Shown one piece after another: positions 32,813 through 42,243 of a stretch of DNA of 64,000 nt. The stretch's first letter is position 1; each line of letters starts with the position of its first letter. The position numbers and the translations under genes are program-made. The stretch is taken from assembly GCF_018614955.1 (NCBI RefSeq), contig NZ_JAGGNV010000026.1:1-64000 (forward strand), in the 5' to 3' direction. The notes beneath the pieces are model-generated. The model was not told the origin of the DNA and ran no database searches. It worked only from the letters and a program-made list of their open reading frames with translations. The stretch comes from Variovorax paradoxus (GTDB lineage: Bacteria; Pseudomonadota; Gammaproteobacteria; Burkholderiales; Burkholderiaceae_C).

Positions 32813-35554
32813 CACCTGATTCGAAGTACGCCGCGCAGCCGCCGTGCCGTTTGCGGGGGTCGGCGCGGGAGCCGGGCTGAGGGACCGGGCGCGCGCGATG
32901 ACCGCCGTCCGGCTGGAGACGCCGAACTTGCGGTACAGGTTCTTCAGGTGCCACTTGATCGTACTGACGGACACTTCCGTGCGATCCGCGATTTCCTGGT
33001 TGGACAGGCCCATCTCCAGCAGGCGCAGCAACTCCGCCTCGCGGGCCGTCGGCGCCGCCGCCGGGGTCTCCGCCGCCGGTGGCGTGTCCTTCGCGGGAGA
33101 AGCCGATGCTTCGCCGATGCCCAGCTTCGTGCACAGCGCCTGGAAGAAGGTGCGCTCCTCGGCCAGGGCGAATGACCAGGCGGAAATCTTCCCGGCATTC
33201 ATCAGGCCGGCGAGCAGTTGCGCGTGCATCTCGAAGGGCCGCACGATGCCGCGCCTGGCGGCCCGGCTCAGCGCGCCCGCCATTGCGCGGCTTGCGGCCG
33301 AGTCGTCCTCCTGCTGGTGCGCAATGGCAGCCCGCAGGAGGCCGATCTCCACCAGCCGCGCCGCGCGTCCTTCGTCCTTGGCGGTGCGGTACTCGCGGGT
33401 CGCGAGTTCGTCGGCGCGTTTGTGGCGGCCGGCGGCCAATAGCAGCTCGATGGACGCCATGGCATAGAGGTCGCGCAGCCGCGGGACGATCGCCTGTGCG
33501 GCCGGGTTGTCCGTCGACCAGTCCGCGGGCAGGCCGATGCGCTCGCCTTCCGCCGCCGCATCGGCCGGCCGGCCCAGCTCGAGCAGCCGGCGAACCAGGT
33601 AGCACGAAAACATGGCCGAGAGCCTGGGCGGGTATGGCGCGGCAACGCGGCGCAGGTGATCCAGGGAGATCAGCTCGTCGTCTTCCCCCGTCCACAGCGC
33701 CAGCGCTGCTTCGAGCGCGCACGCCATGAGGTCGAGGTTGCTGGCCGCGGTGCGCAGCGCTGGCTGCAGCAGCGCGCGCGCTTGCGGAAATTGGCCCAGA
33801 TTGACGGCGCACAGCGCCGCCACGGCCGACATCATCCCGCACAGCACGGCGCCCTCGCCCAGGCGTTGCTGCGCGCCCTGGAGGCCGCTCAGCACCTCCG
33901 CCTGGGCGCGCGCGAAGTCGCCTTCGTAGGCCATCAGCACCGAGTGGATGAGGCTGATCCAGCCCACCATGTCCGCGCCGTCGATCTCGAGCAGCACGGG
34001 CTGCGTGGCGCGCATGGTTTTCCAGGCCTGCTCGAAGTGGAAGTTGCTCGCCAGGCACAGGCTCTTGATGCAGCCGACGGATGCGACGCCGTAGGGGCTG
34101 GTGGCACGGTGCTCGGACACCCACGCTTCCACGCCGCGCTCGGCGTCGTTCAGCCGGTCCGAGAAGTAGTCGATGCAGATGCGCAGGTGCTGGACGCGCT
34201 GCTTCAAGTCCGCGGGCCTGCCGGGCGCGTCCGATTGGGCATCGAAGCGCTCCACCAGCCGCGCATGCTGCTGCAGGGCGCGTTCGTAGCGTCTCTGGAA
34301 GACGAAAGCCCACACGTACCAGTAGTGCGTGTCCCAGCCGACTTCCGCCTTCGCGTTGCGCAGCGTGTCTACCCAGGTGACGAACTGCGGGATGTCGCCG
34401 TTTTCTCGCACGAAGTGGCGTGCGCTGCTCTCCAGCAAACGGCTGGCCCTCTGCAGGTCGCCGGCCGCCATCGCGTACTCGATCGCGTCGTGCCAGTCGC
34501 CCGCACGTTCGCACCATTCGCTCGCGCGGCGCCAGACCTCCTCGCGCCGCAGCGGCGACACGTGCAACGCCGCCTGCCCCGAAAGGTACTCACGGAACAG
34601 GCCATGCAGGCGATAGCGCTGGCGGTTGCGATCGAGCGGAACGATGAACACGTTGCGCTGCTGCAGGAATTCCAGGTGCTCCTGCGCGTCCGCGGCGTCG
34701 ATGGCATGGCGGCACAGCGCGAGCCCGAAGGTGCGCAGCAGCGACAGGCACAGCAGGAAGTCGTGAAGGCCTGGGCTGAAGCCCTTGAGCAGCGCCTTGT
34801 TGAGCATCGCGGCCAGGTCTTCGTCGGAACCGGAGAACGCGTGCAGCGATGTCTCGGGGTGCTCCGAGGCCACCAGAACCAGGTGCGCGAGCCGGACCGC
34901 TGCGGGCCAGCCTTCGGTGCGGATCTGCACGGCGTCGACACCGCTCTGGCCGATCCGCCCGGCGAGGTCGCTGCCCAGGAGTTCGCCCGTTTCCCGGGCA
35001 TCCATGCTCAGGTCGGAAAAACCGATGCGCCGCGCCAGCCCTTCGAGCTGGGCGCGCGCAAGATCGGCAGGAACCTCGCTGGTGCTGGACCAGACGAAGC
35101 GCGCATGCGGGGACGAACGGAACACGAGGGCTTGCAGCAGGCTGCCCAGGCCGGGGTCCACGCACCCGTCGAGGTTGTCCAGGAACACGGTCACGCGCCG
35201 CGGCCGCCGCTCGAGCGCGTCGAGCACCGCGTCGATGGACTGGTCCAGTGGCTTGTTGCCGCTGAGCAGCGCCTGCGCCGGGTCGAGGGCCGCGCGCGAG
35301 GCCTGCAATTCGTGCAGGAGCACGCCGATCAGCTGCTCGGTGCGAGACATCCGCTCGTCCACCGAGATCCACACGGCATCTTCCCCTTCCGACGCCAGGT
35401 GCGCATGCAACTGCGCCAGGAGCACGGTCTTGCCGTAGCCCACGGGAGCGATGACGGCCAGCACCTTTGCCCAATCGCTGTGCGCCACGAGCTGGCCGCA
35501 CAGGCGCGTGAGGACGGGCTGGAAAGTGAAGCTCGGGGGACTCTGATGGCGCAT
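32810..35554 (-). CDS. MalT-like LuxR-family ATP-dependent transcriptional activator
   Basis: This 914-residue regulator of the LAL/MalT (STAND) type begins with an NTPase domain with Walker A APVGYGKT (36-43) and a Walker B-like VTVFLDNLDG near 120. A long TPR-like helical region covers about residues 350-800. The C-terminal LuxR helix-turn-helix covers about 836-893 (GLSNQEIADRTEVSVSTIKW). Such proteins bind ATP and an inducer and then activate transcription, as MalT and AlkS do. It follows the CoA-transferase gene by 15 bases and precedes the AidB-like genes, which makes it the likely activator of the 20-33 kb acyl-CoA cluster. Confidence 0.92.
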   Translation of the reverse strand: MRHQSPPSFTFQPVLTRLCGQLVAHSDWAKVLAVIAPVGYGKTVLLAQLHAHLASEGEDAVWISVDERMSRTEQLIGVLLHELQASRAALDPAQALLSGNKPLDQSIDAVLDALERRPRRVTVFLDNLDGCVDPGLGSLLQALVFRSSPHARFVWSSTSEVPADLARAQLEGLARRIGFSDLSMDARETGELLGSDLAGRIGQSGVDAVQIRTEGWPAAVRLAHLVLVASEHPETSLHAFSGSDEDLAAMLNKALLKGFSPGLHDFLLCLSLLRTFGLALCRHAIDAADAQEHLEFLQQRNVFIVPLDRNRQRYRLHGLFREYLSGQAALHVSPLRREEVWRRASEWCERAGDWHDAIEYAMAAGDLQRASRLLESSARHFVRENGDIPQFVTWVDTLRNAKAEVGWDTHYWYVWAFVFQRRYERALQQHARLVERFDAQSDAPGRPADLKQRVQHLRICIDYFSDRLNDAERGVEAWVSEHRATSPYGVASVGCIKSLCLASNFHFEQAWKTMRATQPVLLEIDGADMVGWISLIHSVLMAYEGDFARAQAEVLSGLQGAQQRLGEGAVLCGMMSAVAALCAVNLGQFPQARALLQPALRTAASNLDLMACALEAALALWTGEDDELISLDHLRRVAAPYPPRLSAMFSCYLVRRLLELGRPADAAAEGERIGLPADWSTDNPAAQAIVPRLRDLYAMASIELLLAAGRHKRADELATREYRTAKDEGRAARLVEIGLLRAAIAHQQEDDSAASRAMAGALSRAARRGIVRPFEMHAQLLAGLMNAGKISAWSFALAEERTFFQALCTKLGIGEASASPAKDTPPAAETPAAAPTAREAELLRLLEMGLSNQEIADRTEVSVSTIKWHLKNLYRKFGVSSRTAVIARARSLSPAPAPTPANGTAAARRTSNQV

Positions 35555-35569
35555 GTTGTTTGGACCTGC

Positions 35570-36766
35570 TCAAGGGCTGCGAGGTCGCATGCCTGCGATC
35601 TCCGCTTCGCCATAGCCCAGCTCGCGCAGCACGTCTTCCGTGTGCTCGCCCAGCACCGGTGGCGGGCGGCGCAGGGGCATGCGCTCGCCGTCCAGGCGCA
35701 GGGGCTGCGCGATGCCGCTGAGGCTGCCGAGCTGCGGATGGCGGTAGTCGAAACGCATGCCGCTCGCCCGCGTGTGCGGGTGCTCCGACAGTTCGCCGAG
35801 GGTGTGCAGCGGGGACGACGGGATGCCGGCCTGTTCGAGCGCCGCCAGCCAGGCATCGCGCGGCCGTTGGCGCAGCACCTCGCCCACGATCTCGACGGTT
35901 CGCTCCCTGTGGCGCACGCGGTCGGCATTGGTGCGGAAGTCCGGGTGGTCGACCACATGGTCCAGGCCGGCCAGGTCGCAGAACCGGCGCCAGAGCGTGT
36001 CGTTGGCTACACCGAGGATCAGCGGCGCATCCGCCGTGTCGAAGGCCTGGTAAGGACAGAGCGATTCATGGCCCGACCCGGGGCGCTCCGGCTCGGTGCC
36101 GCGCTCCCAGAAGCTCTGCATGAAATAGCCGAGGAAACCCGTCGCGCTGTCGAACAGCGACGCCTCCACCGTGCCGCCCCGGCCCGTACGCTCGCGGCGC
36201 AGCAGTGCAGCCTGGATGCCGATCAGGGCGTGCAGGCCGGTCGCCTGGTCCACCGGCGAGAACGGGCTGCGCACCGGTGGTCCGTCGCGCTCTCCGGTGA
36301 TCGCCAGCATGCCGCAGAAGGCCTGCAGGATCACGTCATAGCCCTTGCCTGCACGCATCGGTCCGACACTTCCGAAACCTGAAATCTCACAGTACACGAT
36401 CCGGGGGTTCAGCGCGAGCACGGTGGGCGCATCGACGGCGAGCTTCGCGGCCACGCCGGGGCCGAAACTGGCGATGACAACGTCGCTGCGCTGCACCAGC
36501 CGGTGCACCGCCTCGCGGCCGGCGGGCGTGCCCAGGTCGAGGGCGACGCTGCGCTTGTTGCGGTTGGCGCTGAGGTACACGGCACCGGTGCGCTCCGTCC
36601 CGACCTCGCGGAAGGGCGGCCAGTGCCGCGTCTCGTCACCCGTGCCCGGCGTCTCCACCTTGATGACATCAGCCCCCATGTCCCCCAGGTATTGCGCGCA
36701 CAGCGGGCCGGCCAGGACCTTCGAGAGGTCCAGCACCCGCAACCCGTCCAATGGAAGTTCGTTCAT
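35570..36766 (-). CDS. CoA-transferase family III (CaiB/BaiF)
   Basis: This 398-residue protein starts MNELPLDGLRVLDLSKVLAG. Family features are LGDMGADVIKVETPGTGDET, NRNKRSVALDL, GYDVILQAFCG and the aspartate of SPVDQATGLHALIG, where the acyl-enzyme forms in formyl-CoA-type transferases. It should move CoA between carboxylates, possibly charging the substrate without ATP. It is divergent from the Bug gene and probably co-transcribed with the LuxR regulator downstream. It is distinct from the racemase-like CaiB protein at 16654, as it lacks the PYYGTY motif. Confidence 0.88.
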   Translation of the reverse strand: MNELPLDGLRVLDLSKVLAGPLCAQYLGDMGADVIKVETPGTGDETRHWPPFREVGTERTGAVYLSANRNKRSVALDLGTPAGREAVHRLVQRSDVVIASFGPGVAAKLAVDAPTVLALNPRIVYCEISGFGSVGPMRAGKGYDVILQAFCGMLAITGERDGPPVRSPFSPVDQATGLHALIGIQAALLRRERTGRGGTVEASLFDSATGFLGYFMQSFWERGTEPERPGSGHESLCPYQAFDTADAPLILGVANDTLWRRFCDLAGLDHVVDHPDFRTNADRVRHRERTVEIVGEVLRQRPRDAWLAALEQAGIPSSPLHTLGELSEHPHTRASGMRFDYRHPQLGSLSGIAQPLRLDGERMPLRRPPPVLGEHTEDVLRELGYGEAEIAGMRPRSP

Positions 36767-36794
36767 GGGTAGTCCCGCTTGATACGATGGTGAA

Positions 36795-36808
36795 ATGTTA
36801 GCTAGCAT
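36795..36808. promoter_or_regulatory. Near-palindrome in divergent promoter
   Basis: ATGTTAGCTAGCAT reads almost the same on both strands (one mismatched pair). It lies 28 bases from the CoA-transferase start and 25 bases from the Bug start, so a protein bound here could control both. The regulator is unknown. Confidence 0.4.
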
Positions 36809-36833
36809 ATCAATTTCTTCCCCGGAGATCTCG

Positions 36834-37796
36834 ATGAGCCGCCTGTTACGCATTCTTTCCATCCTGTTGCTGGTGATGGTTGTTCCCGATTCGTACGCGC
36901 AGGCCTGGCCCTCCCGGCCGATCCGCATCATCGTCCCGTACGCCGTGGGGCAGGGCACGGACATCGCGGCGCGCTACATCGGCGATGAACTCGGCAAGGA
37001 ACTCAAGCAATCCGTCGTGGTGGACAACCGGGGCGGGGCGGGCGGCAATGTCGGCACCCAGGCGGCGGCCCGGTCGGCGCCGGACGGCTACACGATCATG
37101 ATCGGCACGAACGCGACGCACGCTGCGAATGTGTTCCTCTATGCCAGTCCAGGCTACGACCCCCAAGCCGACTTCGAGCCCGTCGCGATGGTCGGCATCC
37201 TGCCACTCGTGTACGTCACGCAGCCGAACAACCCGGTCAACTCGATGCAGGACCTGATCCGTGCGGCAAAGGCCAAGCCCGATGCGCTGAATGTCGCAGT
37301 CTCCACGACCACCTGCCGGATGGCGCACGAGCTCTTCAAGTCGCGCGCTGAAGCTCCGATGTTTCCGGTGGACTTCAAGGGCAGCGCACAGGCGCTGACC
37401 GCGGTGATCGGCGGACAGGTCGAATACATGGTCGACACGATCACGTCCTTGCATACCGCCATCCTCAACAAGCAGGTGAAGCCGCTCGGCGTCACCTCGG
37501 CCGGCGCCACGAAACTTCTTCCTGGCGTGAAGTCCCTGGCGGAGCAGGGCGTCGCCGGGTACGAGCTGGTCGGCTGGACGGCCTTCTACGCACCGAAGGG
37601 AACGCCCCCCGAAGTCCTGCGGACGCTGTCGTCTGCCCTCGATCGAATCATCGGACGCCCGGAAACGCAGGAAAAGCTCCTTCAGCTGGGCATCGAAGCG
37701 CAGTCGAGGACGAGGGATGAGATCAAGACCTTCATGAAGGCCGAAAAGGACAAGTGGGGCGGGCTCATCCAGGCGGCGGGGATCAAGCCGAACTGA
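36834..37796 (+). CDS. Bug/TctC-family periplasmic binding protein
   Basis: This 320-residue exported protein has a signal peptide (LLRILSILLLVMVVPDSYAQ). Bug motifs are PIRIIVPYAVGQGTDIAARY, VDNRGGAGGNVGTQAA and FKGSAQALTAVIGGQVEYM. The start MSRLLRIL is preceded by GGAGAT; an upstream ATG, 39 bases earlier, would disrupt the signal peptide. It is divergent from a CaiB-type gene and precedes a histidine phosphatase in the opposite direction. Its ligand is presumably a carboxylate; no TctAB genes are nearby. Confidence 0.9.
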   Translation: MSRLLRILSILLLVMVVPDSYAQAWPSRPIRIIVPYAVGQGTDIAARYIGDELGKELKQSVVVDNRGGAGGNVGTQAAARSAPDGYTIMIGTNATHAANVFLYASPGYDPQADFEPVAMVGILPLVYVTQPNNPVNSMQDLIRAAKAKPDALNVAVSTTTCRMAHELFKSRAEAPMFPVDFKGSAQALTAVIGGQVEYMVDTITSLHTAILNKQVKPLGVTSAGATKLLPGVKSLAEQGVAGYELVGWTAFYAPKGTPPEVLRTLSSALDRIIGRPETQEKLLQLGIEAQSRTRDEIKTFMKAEKDKWGGLIQAAGIKPN

Positions 37797-37888
37797 TCGG
37801 TGTCGACGTCGTGGCATGCGAGATCCTCGGCCGCGATCATGGGCGGTGCTGGGACGGATAAGCGAAGTGGAGGAGAGCGCTTTGCAAT

Positions 37889-38497
37889 TCACTGCGCCGA
37901 AGCGGGCGCGGGCTTGCAGAGCGATTCGTTGACGCTGTCCACGCGCATGTCCGACAAGGCGCGTCCCGACAGGCGGCTGACCGAGCAGTGGGCGATGGTG
38001 AATCGCCCGAACAGGCCCTCGCGCACGCCAAGCGCCGCGCACAGAATGGTCTTGATCGTCATGCCATGGGAGAAGACCGCGATGCGCGCGCCGCGCGTGT
38101 CGGCGACGATGGATTCGAAGGTCTGCAGCACATTGGCTTCGTACTCGGCCGGGTCCTTGCCGAAGAACCGGGCGGGCGACGCGACGAACTCGGCCCAGCG
38201 CTCGGGCCCTTCGGCCCTGAGCGTGTCCACGGAGCGGTAGCGGCCTGTGCCGTGGTCGACCTCGGCCAGGCCGTCGTGGATCTCAGGCGTCAAGCCGAGT
38301 TTGCGCGCCAGCGGCATGGCGGTGTCGATGGCCCGCTGCTGCGGACTGCACACGATGCGGTCGATACCGTCGGCAGCCAGCTGCCGGGCCAGGCGCTGGG
38401 CGTGGCGCCGCCCCAGCAGGTGAAGCGGCGGATCGTGCGGCTGGCCGGGATGGCCTTCGTGCGGAAGTCCATGGCGGATCAGGAGCAGTCTTTTCAT
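37889..38497 (-). CDS. Histidine phosphatase-family protein
   Basis: This 202-residue protein opens MKRLLLIRHGLPHEG, where RHG carries the phospho-accepting histidine (His9), followed by VCSPQQRAIDTA with the second conserved Arg and a late FSHGMTIKTI with the second catalytic His. It is of the phosphoglycerate-mutase-like branch, which includes phosphatases of small metabolites such as CobC. The spacing of the residues is normal. It could remove a phosphate in the surrounding metabolism, but there is no specific evidence for that. Confidence 0.88.
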   Translation of the reverse strand: MKRLLLIRHGLPHEGHPGQPHDPPLHLLGRRHAQRLARQLAADGIDRIVCSPQQRAIDTAMPLARKLGLTPEIHDGLAEVDHGTGRYRSVDTLRAEGPERWAEFVASPARFFGKDPAEYEANVLQTFESIVADTRGARIAVFSHGMTIKTILCAALGVREGLFGRFTIAHCSVSRLSGRALSDMRVDSVNESLCKPAPASAQ

Positions 38498-38709
38498 TGG
38501 ATCTCGTGTGGGGATTGGCGCGGCGCCTGAGGCGCCCCGCGTCATGAAGGCGGGATTCGACGGCGCGCGCCTCATATGGCCAAGATAAATCGCTAGTAGA
38601 TAGTAAACATCCGTACAAACCCGATTGTGAGCTGGCGCCTGTGCCAACACCATCGCTCCAGGCGCGCTGCGCCACAGAGCGCATTTGCAACGATAGGAGA
38701 ACAAGGAAA
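38498..38709. promoter_or_regulatory. Divergent promoter region, phosphatase/TRAP
   Basis: This 212-base region has an AT-rich island at about 38575-38625, with the direct repeat TAGTAGATAGTA (38594-38605), and a ribosome site AGGAGAACAAGGAAA before the GTG start of the TRAP gene. A GGCGCCTGAGGCGCC palindrome (38522-38536) lies near the phosphatase side. No gene is visible in it. Confidence 0.4.
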
Positions 38710-39210
38710 GTGCTGAACCGACTGGAACGCTGGATGGCAAGGGCCGCCGCGGCCGCCCTCGTGATCCTGATGCTGATCGTGCTGGTCGACGTGATCGGCC
38801 GCGACATCTTCAACCGCCCGCTGGCCGCTGGCACCGAACTCACCGAACTCTCCATGGCCAGCATGGTGTTCCTGGCCTTTCCGCTGCTGGCGTTCCGCCA
38901 GCGCGACATCACGGTCGACCTGTTCGATTTCCTGGTCGGCGGCGAGACGCTCCGGAAGCTCCAGGTGGTCCTGGCCGGCCTGGTCGGAACTGCGGTGTAC
39001 GGCTTGTTGTCGCGGCAGATGATCATCTTCGCGCAGCGCGCCGCGCTGAGCGGCGAAGCGACCTCGCAACTGGGCTTCCCGCTGACCTACGCCTGGTGGG
39101 CCATGTGCGCGCTGTCCGCGCTGGCGGCCCTGGCTTCGCTCGTCGTTGCGCTGGCCGCCTTCACGCGCCGTCCAATCGAACCCGGCGCCCCGAGCGAGAC
39201 GCCCACATGA
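38710..39210 (+). CDS. TRAP transporter small membrane subunit (DctQ-like), second system
   Basis: This 166-residue, four-span membrane protein has the DctQ signature VDVIGRDIFNRPLAAGTELT, then RQRDITVDLFDFL. I chose the GTG at 38710 (VLNRLERWMARAAA) because a strong AGGAG ribosome site lies just upstream; an ATG 69 bases upstream lacks one and gives a non-family N-terminus. It overlaps the large-subunit start. No DctP gene is adjacent, unlike the system at 20.7-23.5 kb. Confidence 0.85.
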   Translation: MLNRLERWMARAAAAALVILMLIVLVDVIGRDIFNRPLAAGTELTELSMASMVFLAFPLLAFRQRDITVDLFDFLVGGETLRKLQVVLAGLVGTAVYGLLSRQMIIFAQRAALSGEATSQLGFPLTYAWWAMCALSALAALASLVVALAAFTRRPIEPGAPSETPT

Positions 39211-40499
39211 CCGCCGCCATCGTCGGATTCCTCGCCTCGTTCATCCTGCTGTTCCTGCGGGTTCCGATCTCCACCGGACTCGCGCTCACTGGTTTTGGGG
39301 GCCTGGTGGTCCTCAGCGGCTGGAAGCCGGCGCTGACGACCATGGCCATGTCCGCCCAGAGCGCCACCATGGCCTATTCCCTGTCGGTGCTGCCGCTGTT
39401 CGTCCTGATGGGCAACCTGGTGGCCGGCGCAGGCATCTCGGGCAACCTGTTTCGCGCCGCGCAGTTGTTCGTCGGGCGGCAGCGCGGCGGCGTGGCCATG
39501 GGCACCATCCTGGCCTGCGCCGGCTTCGGCGCCATCTGCGGGTCCAGCGTCGCCACCTGCGCCACGATGTCGCGCGTGGCCATCCCGTCGATGCGCAAGC
39601 TCGGCTACCACGACCGGCTCACCACGGCCACGCTGGCATCGGGCGCGACGCTGGGCATCCTGATCCCGCCCAGCATCATCATGGTGGTGTATGGCGTGAA
39701 CACGCAGACCCACATCGGCAAGCTGTTCGCAGCCGGCCTGATCCCGGGCGCCATCGCCGTGCTGTTCTACATCGTGGCGGTGAAGTGGGTCGTCTGGCGC
39801 GATCCTTCCACGGCGCCGCTGGCCGAAGACAGCAACTGGGCCGACAAGTTCGACACGCTCAAGGGGCTCTGGCCGGTGATCGTTCTGTTCACCGTGGTCA
39901 TGGGCGGCATCTACGGCGGCCTGTTCACCGCGACGGAGGCAGCGGGCATCGGCGCAGCCGGCGCCTTCCTCTTCGCGTTGACCCACAAGTCGCTCACGCT
40001 TCGGCAGATCGGCGCCGTCGTGGTCGACAGTGCGTTGGTGTCGGCGATGATGGTGGGCATCGTCTTCGGCGCGGCGGTTTTCGTGGAGTTCATCAATCTC
40101 ACCGGCGTTCACCGCGTGCTCGAGAGCCTGGTGATGAACAGCTCGCTGAGCCCTTTGGGCGTGATCCTCGTGATGATCGCGATCTTCTTCGTCGCGGGCG
40201 CCCTGATGGAGGAGTTGTCGATGATCCTGATCCTGGTGCCGATTTTCTTTCCTATCGTCATCAAGCTGGGTTACGACCCCGTGTGGTTCGGCATCATCGT
40301 GGTGGTGGCATGCGAGATCGGGCTGATCGCGCCGCCCATCGGGATGAACCTGTTCGTGATTCGCTCGGTTGCGCCCGAGGTGAAGATGCACACGATCTTG
40401 TCGGGGATGCTGCCGTTCATCACAGTGGACCTGATGCGAATCGTCTTGCTGGCGGCGTTTCCTATTTTGTCCGTGTGGTTGCCTAACCAGTTGTTCTAG
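39207..40499 (+). CDS. TRAP transporter large membrane subunit (DctM-like), second system
   Basis: This is a 430-residue multi-span permease. Motifs SVLPLFVLMGNLVAGAGI, GFGAICGSSVATCATM, GATLGILIPPSIIMVVYG and CEIGLIAPPIGMNLFVI identify DctM. It has the same length as the other DctM in this window and the same arrangement of segments, so the two systems are related. Its ATG overlaps the DctQ-like stop (ATGA). The receptor must be encoded elsewhere, or the gene pair has lost its P subunit. Confidence 0.92.
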   Translation: MTAAIVGFLASFILLFLRVPISTGLALTGFGGLVVLSGWKPALTTMAMSAQSATMAYSLSVLPLFVLMGNLVAGAGISGNLFRAAQLFVGRQRGGVAMGTILACAGFGAICGSSVATCATMSRVAIPSMRKLGYHDRLTTATLASGATLGILIPPSIIMVVYGVNTQTHIGKLFAAGLIPGAIAVLFYIVAVKWVVWRDPSTAPLAEDSNWADKFDTLKGLWPVIVLFTVVMGGIYGGLFTATEAAGIGAAGAFLFALTHKSLTLRQIGAVVVDSALVSAMMVGIVFGAAVFVEFINLTGVHRVLESLVMNSSLSPLGVILVMIAIFFVAGALMEELSMILILVPIFFPIVIKLGYDPVWFGIIVVVACEIGLIAPPIGMNLFVIRSVAPEVKMHTILSGMLPFITVDLMRIVLLAAFPILSVWLPNQLF

Positions 40500-40513
40500 C
40501 GGCGCGCTCCCCT

Positions 40514-40545
40514 CTACCTTTCGCCCTGAGCCTGTCGAAGGGTAG
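40514..40545. repeat. Palindromic intergenic repeat, probable bidirectional terminator
   Basis: Arms CTACCTTTCG (40514-40523) and CGAAGGGTAG (40536-40545) pair over 10 bases with one G-T wobble; the loop is CCCTGAGCCTGT. This is the dispersed palindrome that contains GCCTGTCGAAGGG, common in many proteobacterial genomes. It sits between the convergent TRAP and etfA genes, where it may stop transcription from both sides. Confidence 0.65.
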
Positions 40546-40560
40546 CGCGCGCAAAGGCTG

Positions 40561-41493
40561 CTACAACGCCGCTACCAGTTCCGGCACCGCGGCGAACAGA
40601 TCCGCCTCCAGACCGTAGTCGGCCACCGAGAAGATCGGCGCCTCCGGGTCCTTGTTGATCGCTACGATCACCTTGGCATCCTTCATGCCGGCCAAGTGCT
40701 GGATAGCGCCGGAGATGCCCGCGGCCACGTACAGCTGTGGCGCCACGATCTTGCCCGTCTGCCCCACCTGCCAGTCGTTGGGCGCGTAGCCCGCGTCCAC
40801 CGCCGCGCGGCTGGCGCCCAACGCTGCGCCCAGCTTGTCGGCCAGGGGCGTCATTACCTCGTTGAACTTCTCGGCCGAGCCTAGCGCCCGTCCGCCTGAC
40901 ACGATGACCTTGGCCGCCGTGAGCTCGGGCCGGTCGCTCTTGGCGATCTCCGAGCCCATGAACGTGCTCTTCCCGCTGTCGCGCTGCGGCTGTGCGCTCT
41001 CGACGCTGGCGCTGCCGCCGCTGGCCGCCGCCGCGTCGAAGCCGGTGGTGCGCACCGTGATCACGCGGATGGCGTCCGTGCTTTGCACCGTGGCGATCGC
41101 GTTGCCCGCGTAGATCGGCCGCTCGAAGGTGTCGGGGCTGTCCACGCGGGTGATGTCGCTGATCTGGCCCACATCGAGCTTGGCAGCCACGCGCGGAGCG
41201 ATGTTCTTGCCGCTGGCCGTGGCGGGAAACAGGATGTGGCTGTAGCTGGCGGCGATGGCCAGCACCTGCGCGGCCATGTTCTCGGCCAGGCCGTGTTCGA
41301 AGTGCGCGCCGTCCACGTGGATGACCTTGGCCACGCCCGCGATCTGCGCGGCGGCCTGCGCAGCGGCGCCGGCGTTCAGGCCTGCGACCAGCACATGCAC
41401 GTTGCCCTCGCAGGCGATGGCGGCGGTGACGGTGTTGAGGGTGGCCGGCTTGATGCTGGCGTTGTCGTGTTCAGCAATGACGAGGGCTGCCAT
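40561..41493 (-). CDS. etfA: Electron transfer flavoprotein alpha subunit
   Basis: This is the 310-residue EtfA. The C-terminal FAD domain carries SGGRALGS, then [19 protein letters not shown] and [16 protein letters not shown], and ends [20 protein letters not shown]. With EtfB it takes electrons from acyl-CoA dehydrogenases and passes them to ETF-ubiquinone oxidoreductase. It begins directly after the EtfB stop codon, so the two subunits are co-translated. It is the last gene of an eight-gene operon containing two acyl-CoA dehydrogenases, so this copy is probably dedicated to that pathway. Confidence 0.96.
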   Translation of the reverse strand: MAALVIAEHDNASIKPATLNTVTAAIACEGNVHVLVAGLNAGAAAQAAAQIAGVAKVIHVDGAHFEHGLAENMAAQVLAIAASYSHILFPATASGKNIAPRVAAKLDVGQISDITRVDSPDTFERPIYAGNAIATVQSTDAIRVITVRTTGFDAAAASGGSASVESAQPQRDSGKSTFMGSEIAKSDRPELTAAKVIVSGGRALGSAEKFNEVMTPLADKLGAALGASRAAVDAGYAPNDWQVGQTGKIVAPQLYVAAGISGAIQHLAGMKDAKVIVAINKDPEAPIFSVADYGLEADLFAAVPELVAAL

Positions 41494-42243
41494 TTAGATC
41501 ACCTTGGCTTCGTTCCTGAGTTTCTGGACCAACGTGGCGACGTCGGGCACCTTGATGCCGGCGCTGCGCTTGGGCGGCTCACTGACCTTGAGGGTCTTGA
41601 TCCGCGGCTTGACGTCCACCCCCAGATCCTCGGGCTTGAGGATGTCCAGCTGCTTTTTCTTGGCCTTCATGATGTTGGGCAGCGTGACGTAGCGCGGCTC
41701 ATTGAGGCGCAGGTCGGTGGTGACCACCCCTGGCAGCGAGAAGGACAGCGTCTCCAGGCCGCCGTCGACCTCGCGCGTGACGCTGGCCTTGCCATCGGCC
41801 ACTTCGACCTTGCTGGCGAAGGTGGCCTGGGGCATATCGCCCAGGGCGGCGAGCATCTGGCCGGTCTGGTTGCAGTCGTCGTCGATGGCCTGCTTGCCCA
41901 GGATCACCAGACCGGGCTGCTCCTTGTCCACCAGGGCCTTGAGCAGCTTGGCCACGGCCAGCGGCTGCAGCTCCTCCTCGGTCTGGACCAGGATCGCGCG
42001 GTCCGCGCCGATGGCCATGGCCGTGCGCAGGGTCTCCTGGCACTGCGCTACGCCGCAGGAGACGGCGATCACCTCGGTGGCGACTCCCTTTTCCTTCAGG
42101 CGCACCGCTTCTTCCACGGCGATCTCGTCGAACGGGTTCATGCTCATCTTCACGTTGGCGATGTCCACACCCGTGTTGTCCGACTTCACGCGGACCTTCA
42201 CGTTGTAGTCCACCACGCGTTTCACGGCGACTAGGATTTTCAA
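41494..42243 (-). CDS. etfB: Electron transfer flavoprotein beta subunit
   Basis: This is the 249-residue EtfB, starting [19 protein letters not shown]. Family marks are [39 protein letters not shown] and [13 protein letters not shown], with AMP bound in the usual site. The start codon is TTG, overlapping the stop of the upstream ligase (TTGA), and AAGGA lies 8 bases before it; no ATG occurs at the family start. This indicates translational coupling with the ligase. Confidence 0.95.
   Translation of the reverse strand: MKILVAVKRVVDYNVKVRVKSDNTGVDIANVKMSMNPFDEIAVEEAVRLKEKGVATEVIAVSCGVAQCQETLRTAMAIGADRAILVQTEEELQPLAVAKLLKALVDKEQPGLVILGKQAIDDDCNQTGQMLAALGDMPQATFASKVEVADGKASVTREVDGGLETLSFSLPGVVTTDLRLNEPRYVTLPNIMKAKKKQLDILKPEDLGVDVKPRIKTLKVSEPPKRSAGIKVPDVATLVQKLRNEAKVI

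Noticed and set aside
33656..36382. A 908-codon plus-strand frame opposite the LuxR and CoA-transferase genes
   Set aside because: Its amino-acid content (Arg, His, Gln, Ala rich) is typical of antisense reading of GC-rich genes; both minus-strand genes have strong domain motifs.
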